A stretch of DNA of 34,591 bases. It comes from an uncultured bacterium. GTDB lineage: Bacteria > Bacteroidota > Bacteroidia > Bacteroidales > Bacteroidaceae. Below the pieces are notes generated by a model. It was not told where the DNA came from, made no database searches, and saw only the letters and a list, made by a program, of their open reading frames with translations. Made by a program: the position numbers and the translations under genes. Positions 31,856-34,591 of this stretch are shown in pieces (within the stretch, counting starts at the first letter, position 1; the number at the start of each line of letters is the position of its first letter). The stretch is from the NCBI GenBank assembly GCA_945829115.1, contig CALZTP010000019.1, positions 1-34,591 on the forward strand, given 5' to 3'.

Positions 31856-34474
31856 ATGAAAAACCTTGTTCTCTTCTTTTTCTTTCTACCTTTCACCATT
31901 CATGCCTCTGAGAGAAGGCAGAGTGAATTCTGCTGGTTTGATGGTGAGCAATACATTAGCTACTCATTGTCAAAGAACGTCTCGCCAGTGGTTATAACTG
32001 CCATGGAGATGTTCTCTGAAGATATGCTCGATGTGACTGGTGTTCCTTTGAAAAATGAAGGGGTGAAGGCAAAGGTACGCATCGTACAGTTAGACAAAGA
32101 TAGAAGTGCTAATAGATTTCTAAGGGTGGCGGGTGTTGATGTCGCTTCTTTTTCGAAAAGAAAAGATGCTTTCTGCATAAAGGTAACTGGAAACCAACTG
32201 CTGGTGGTGGGAAGCAATGCAAGGGGAACGGCATATGGAATTCTTGAACTCTCGCGAATGGCTGGTGTGTCACCATGGAAATGGTGGGCAGATGAGCAGC
32301 CAGAGAGACGTAATAGGCTCTCATTGCCACAGGACTTCATAACGATACAGAGTCCATCGGTCGAATACCGTGGCATCTTCCTTAACGACGAAGATTGGTC
32401 ACTGCTGCCATGGAGCTGGCGCACATTCTCTCCTGCACAACAAGGCCTTATCACTGCCAAAACCTACAAGCAGGTCTTCAAACTCCTCATGCGCCTGCGT
32501 GCCAATACCATCTGGCCTGCCATGCACGAATCCACAACACCGTTCTTCTTCGTTCCTGGAGCGAAGGAGGTGGCTGATTCATGTGGAATTGTCATTGGTA
32601 CGTCACACTGCGAACCGATGATGCGCAACAACGTTGGGGAATGGCACGTTTGGGCAAAGCGAGGGCAGAAGCACAGTCTTGATCCTATTAAATCGAGCCG
32701 CAGCCAAAGGTGCATTGATTCTAATGCTAAAGAGAGTGGCGAATATAACTACATCACAAATAAAGAGGGTGTTCAGAACTATTGGATTGAGCGTCTGAAA
32801 GAGGTGGGAAGATACGAGAATATCTACACCATTGGTATGCGTGGCATTCACGATGGTGCCATGGAGGGTGCTGGCAAGAATCTCAACAATCAGACGGCTG
32901 CTCTCCAGAAGGTCATCAACGACCAGCGTGTTTTGCTCGGAAAGTATGTCAGCAAGTGTGTGGAACATATTCCACAGCAGTTTGTGCCTTACAAAGAGGT
33001 GCTGCAGGTAATGGAGAATGGACTTTCGGTGCCTGATGATGTTATGCTGACATGGTGTGACGATAACTACGGCTATATGACTCGTCTCAGTGACTCCATA
33101 CAGCAGAAAAGAAAGGGTGGGGCAGGAGTATACTACCATCTGAGCTACTGGGGACGGCCACACGACTATTTGTGGCTCTCCACAACACAACCTGGACTTA
33201 TCTACAACGAGATGCGAGAGGCTTACGACCATAATGCTCGCCGACTCTGGATTGCTAATGTACACGACCTGAAGACTGCTGCATACGATCTGGAACTCTT
33301 CCTAGATATGGCATGGAACATCAATTCCGTGCACCCAAACACCATCTTTGACCATCAACTCCAATGGCTCTGCCGGGAGTTCGGAAACCAGGCAGGTGAA
33401 CGCTTATTGCCTGTTATGAAGGAATACTATCGCCTTACTGCCATTCGCAAGCCGGAGTTCATGGGGTGGACGCAGGTGGAGCTCGACAAAAAGAAATATC
33501 GCTGGGGGTGGTCTGACGTAACAGATACGGAGTTCAGCCTCACTGCTTTTGGTGGAGAACTAGACCGCTATCTCTCCGATTGGCAACGCGTCACCAACTC
33601 TCTTAAAGAGATAGAAAAAGAATGCATTCCTAAGAATCGTCACGCAACCTTCTTCTCTCATGTGAAATACCCTGTTTTGTCGGCAGCTGCCATGAGCAGA
33701 AAAATGCTGGAGGCACAAAGGGCAAGGGCGATTGCAAAGGCAGGAAATGCTCTTGGTATGCGGGAAAAAGACGATGCCTTGCTAACGGCTTGCGCAAAGA
33801 GTCAGGATGCTTATCAGGAGATTCGTTCTCTCACAGCCTACTATAACAACCAGTTGGCAGACGGCAAATGGCGGCATCTTATTTCCTACAATCCTCGTGG
33901 GCTTTATGTCTTCTATGCTCCAAAGCTCCCTCTACTACTGACAAACGAGGAGGTGGAAGAATATAAAAACAGAACAGACAATACTGTTGGGGAAATTGTT
34001 GATGATGGCACTTTCATCGCTCGCAATGCATGTCAATGGAACAATGCCGACACAGGTACTCTCTGTGTGCAGTCATTAGGACACTCCATGAATGCCGTTC
34101 GATTACCAAAGGGAAAAACCGTCTCCTACACCTTCCAATCTCTAAAAGAGGGTAATGCCATTCTCCGGATAGCCCTCATTCCTACTCAACCAAACGACAA
34201 GGGCGACCTGCGCTTCTCAGTAAGCATTGATGGCGATAAGCCACAGACGTTCAGTCTAAAAGAGCCGTTCCGCTCAGAGGGCTGGAAACAGAATGTACTC
34301 CGCCAACAGGCACTCCGACAACTCCCCATCTCATTGACAAAAGGAAGCCATACGCTTTCCATAACGGCTTTAGACAACCATATCATCCTCGACCAATGGA
34401 TGCTCGATTTCAAAACCGATCGGAAAGCATATATGTTCCCAATACTGCCAATGCTCCCAGAATCAATGAATTAA
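31856..34474 (+). CDS. Exported GH115 alpha-glucuronidase-like enzyme
   Basis: GH115 enzymes remove (4-O-methyl-)glucuronic acid side chains from xylan, and some act on arabinogalactan. After a signal peptide (1-17) comes an N-terminal alpha/beta domain. The barrel then shows the family hallmarks VEYRGIFLNDEDWSLLPW at 169-186, RLRANTIWPAMHE at 213-225 and GIVIGTSHCEPMMRNN at 244-259. The C-terminal beta domain ends DQWMLDF, also typical of GH115. The 872-residue length is in the family range. It follows the GH2 gene by 48 nt and is probably co-transcribed with it. Confidence 0.9.
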   Translation: MKNLVLFFFFLPFTIHASERRQSEFCWFDGEQYISYSLSKNVSPVVITAMEMFSEDMLDVTGVPLKNEGVKAKVRIVQLDKDRSANRFLRVAGVDVASFSKRKDAFCIKVTGNQLLVVGSNARGTAYGILELSRMAGVSPWKWWADEQPERRNRLSLPQDFITIQSPSVEYRGIFLNDEDWSLLPWSWRTFSPAQQGLITAKTYKQVFKLLMRLRANTIWPAMHESTTPFFFVPGAKEVADSCGIVIGTSHCEPMMRNNVGEWHVWAKRGQKHSLDPIKSSRSQRCIDSNAKESGEYNYITNKEGVQNYWIERLKEVGRYENIYTIGMRGIHDGAMEGAGKNLNNQTAALQKVINDQRVLLGKYVSKCVEHIPQQFVPYKEVLQVMENGLSVPDDVMLTWCDDNYGYMTRLSDSIQQKRKGGAGVYYHLSYWGRPHDYLWLSTTQPGLIYNEMREAYDHNARRLWIANVHDLKTAAYDLELFLDMAWNINSVHPNTIFDHQLQWLCREFGNQAGERLLPVMKEYYRLTAIRKPEFMGWTQVELDKKKYRWGWSDVTDTEFSLTAFGGELDRYLSDWQRVTNSLKEIEKECIPKNRHATFFSHVKYPVLSAAAMSRKMLEAQRARAIAKAGNALGMREKDDALLTACAKSQDAYQEIRSLTAYYNNQLADGKWRHLISYNPRGLYVFYAPKLPLLLTNEEVEEYKNRTDNTVGEIVDDGTFIARNACQWNNADTGTLCVQSLGHSMNAVRLPKGKTVSYTFQSLKEGNAILRIALIPTQPNDKGDLRFSVSIDGDKPQTFSLKEPFRSEGWKQNVLRQQALRQLPISLTKGSHTLSITALDNHIILDQWMLDFKTDRKAYMFPILPMLPESMN

Positions 34475-34485
34475 TTCGCCCCGTA

Positions 34486-34558
34486 AAGTACGTATGTGTG
34501 AATTAACTCACAGGTACAGCCTCACATTTTTGTAACTATTCCGTTCACAAACGTACTT
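34486..34558. repeat. Imperfect inverted repeat after the GH115 gene
   Basis: AAGTACGT (34486-34493) pairs with ACGTACTT (34551-34558). An inner hairpin, TGTGA-ATTAAC-TCACA, lies at 34497-34512. The element begins 11 nt after the GH115 stop codon. It could end the operon or be one more palindromic intergenic element. The window stops 33 nt later. Confidence 0.5.
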
Positions 34559-34591
34559 GTAGAGAAGAAGGCATCTGCTACAACGGTATCC

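Overview
The window looks like chromosome from a Bacteroidales bacterium, most likely Prevotella-like. The reasons are the Bacteroidetes-type promoters (TTTG, about 20 bp, TAnnTTTG), start codons that mostly lack Shine-Dalgarno sequences, the close resemblance of the ribosomal proteins to Bacteroides/Prevotella forms as I remember them, and a pectin-degrading secretome. No database search was possible, so the genus is an inference.

Region 1 (1-13504, minus strand) is the S10-spc-alpha ribosomal cluster. In transcription order it runs rplC, rplD, rplW, rplB, rpsS, rplV, rpsC, rplP, rpmC, rpsQ, rplN, rplX, rplE, rpsN, rpsH, rplF, rplR, rpsE, rpmD, rplO, secY, map, infA, rpmJ, rpsM, rpsK, rpsD; the first 5 bases of what is probably rpoA lie at the window edge. 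The usual first gene, rpsJ, is absent: rplC follows its own promoter and a leader of about 175 nt. Two gaps inside the cluster (rpsN-rpsH and rpmJ-rpsM) hold long inverted repeats, and the second also holds a promoter -7 motif.

Region 2 (13505-18271) holds xylB (xylulokinase) and, upstream on the same strand, a degenerate-Nudix transcription regulator likely to control pentose use. Their leader contains a giant near-palindrome. The divergent manC (GDP-mannose synthesis) has its own clear promoter.

Region 3 (18272-26246) is accessory DNA: a 1003-residue secreted PL1-like pectate lyase, a DUF6266-like protein of unknown function behind a long leader, a cluster of short tandem repeats, a complete IS4/IS1634-type insertion sequence, and a YghZ-type aldo/keto reductase with a clear terminator.

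Region 4 (26247-34591, plus strand) is an operon-like set of exported polysaccharide enzymes: a protein with three SGNH/CE12-like esterase domains, a GH2 beta-galactosidase-like enzyme and a GH115 alpha-glucuronidase-like enzyme. Before it lies a leader with two 88-bp tandem copies of a hairpin element whose main stem shows a compensatory base change. With the pectate lyase upstream, the set suggests breakdown of pectin or glucuronoxylan/arabinogalactan side chains. No SusC/SusD pair is in the window.

The most unusual feature overall is how many non-ribosomal intergenic gaps carry short tandem repeats (8, 10, 30, 35, 43 and 88 bp units) or long palindromes, often directly at the 3' ends of genes.
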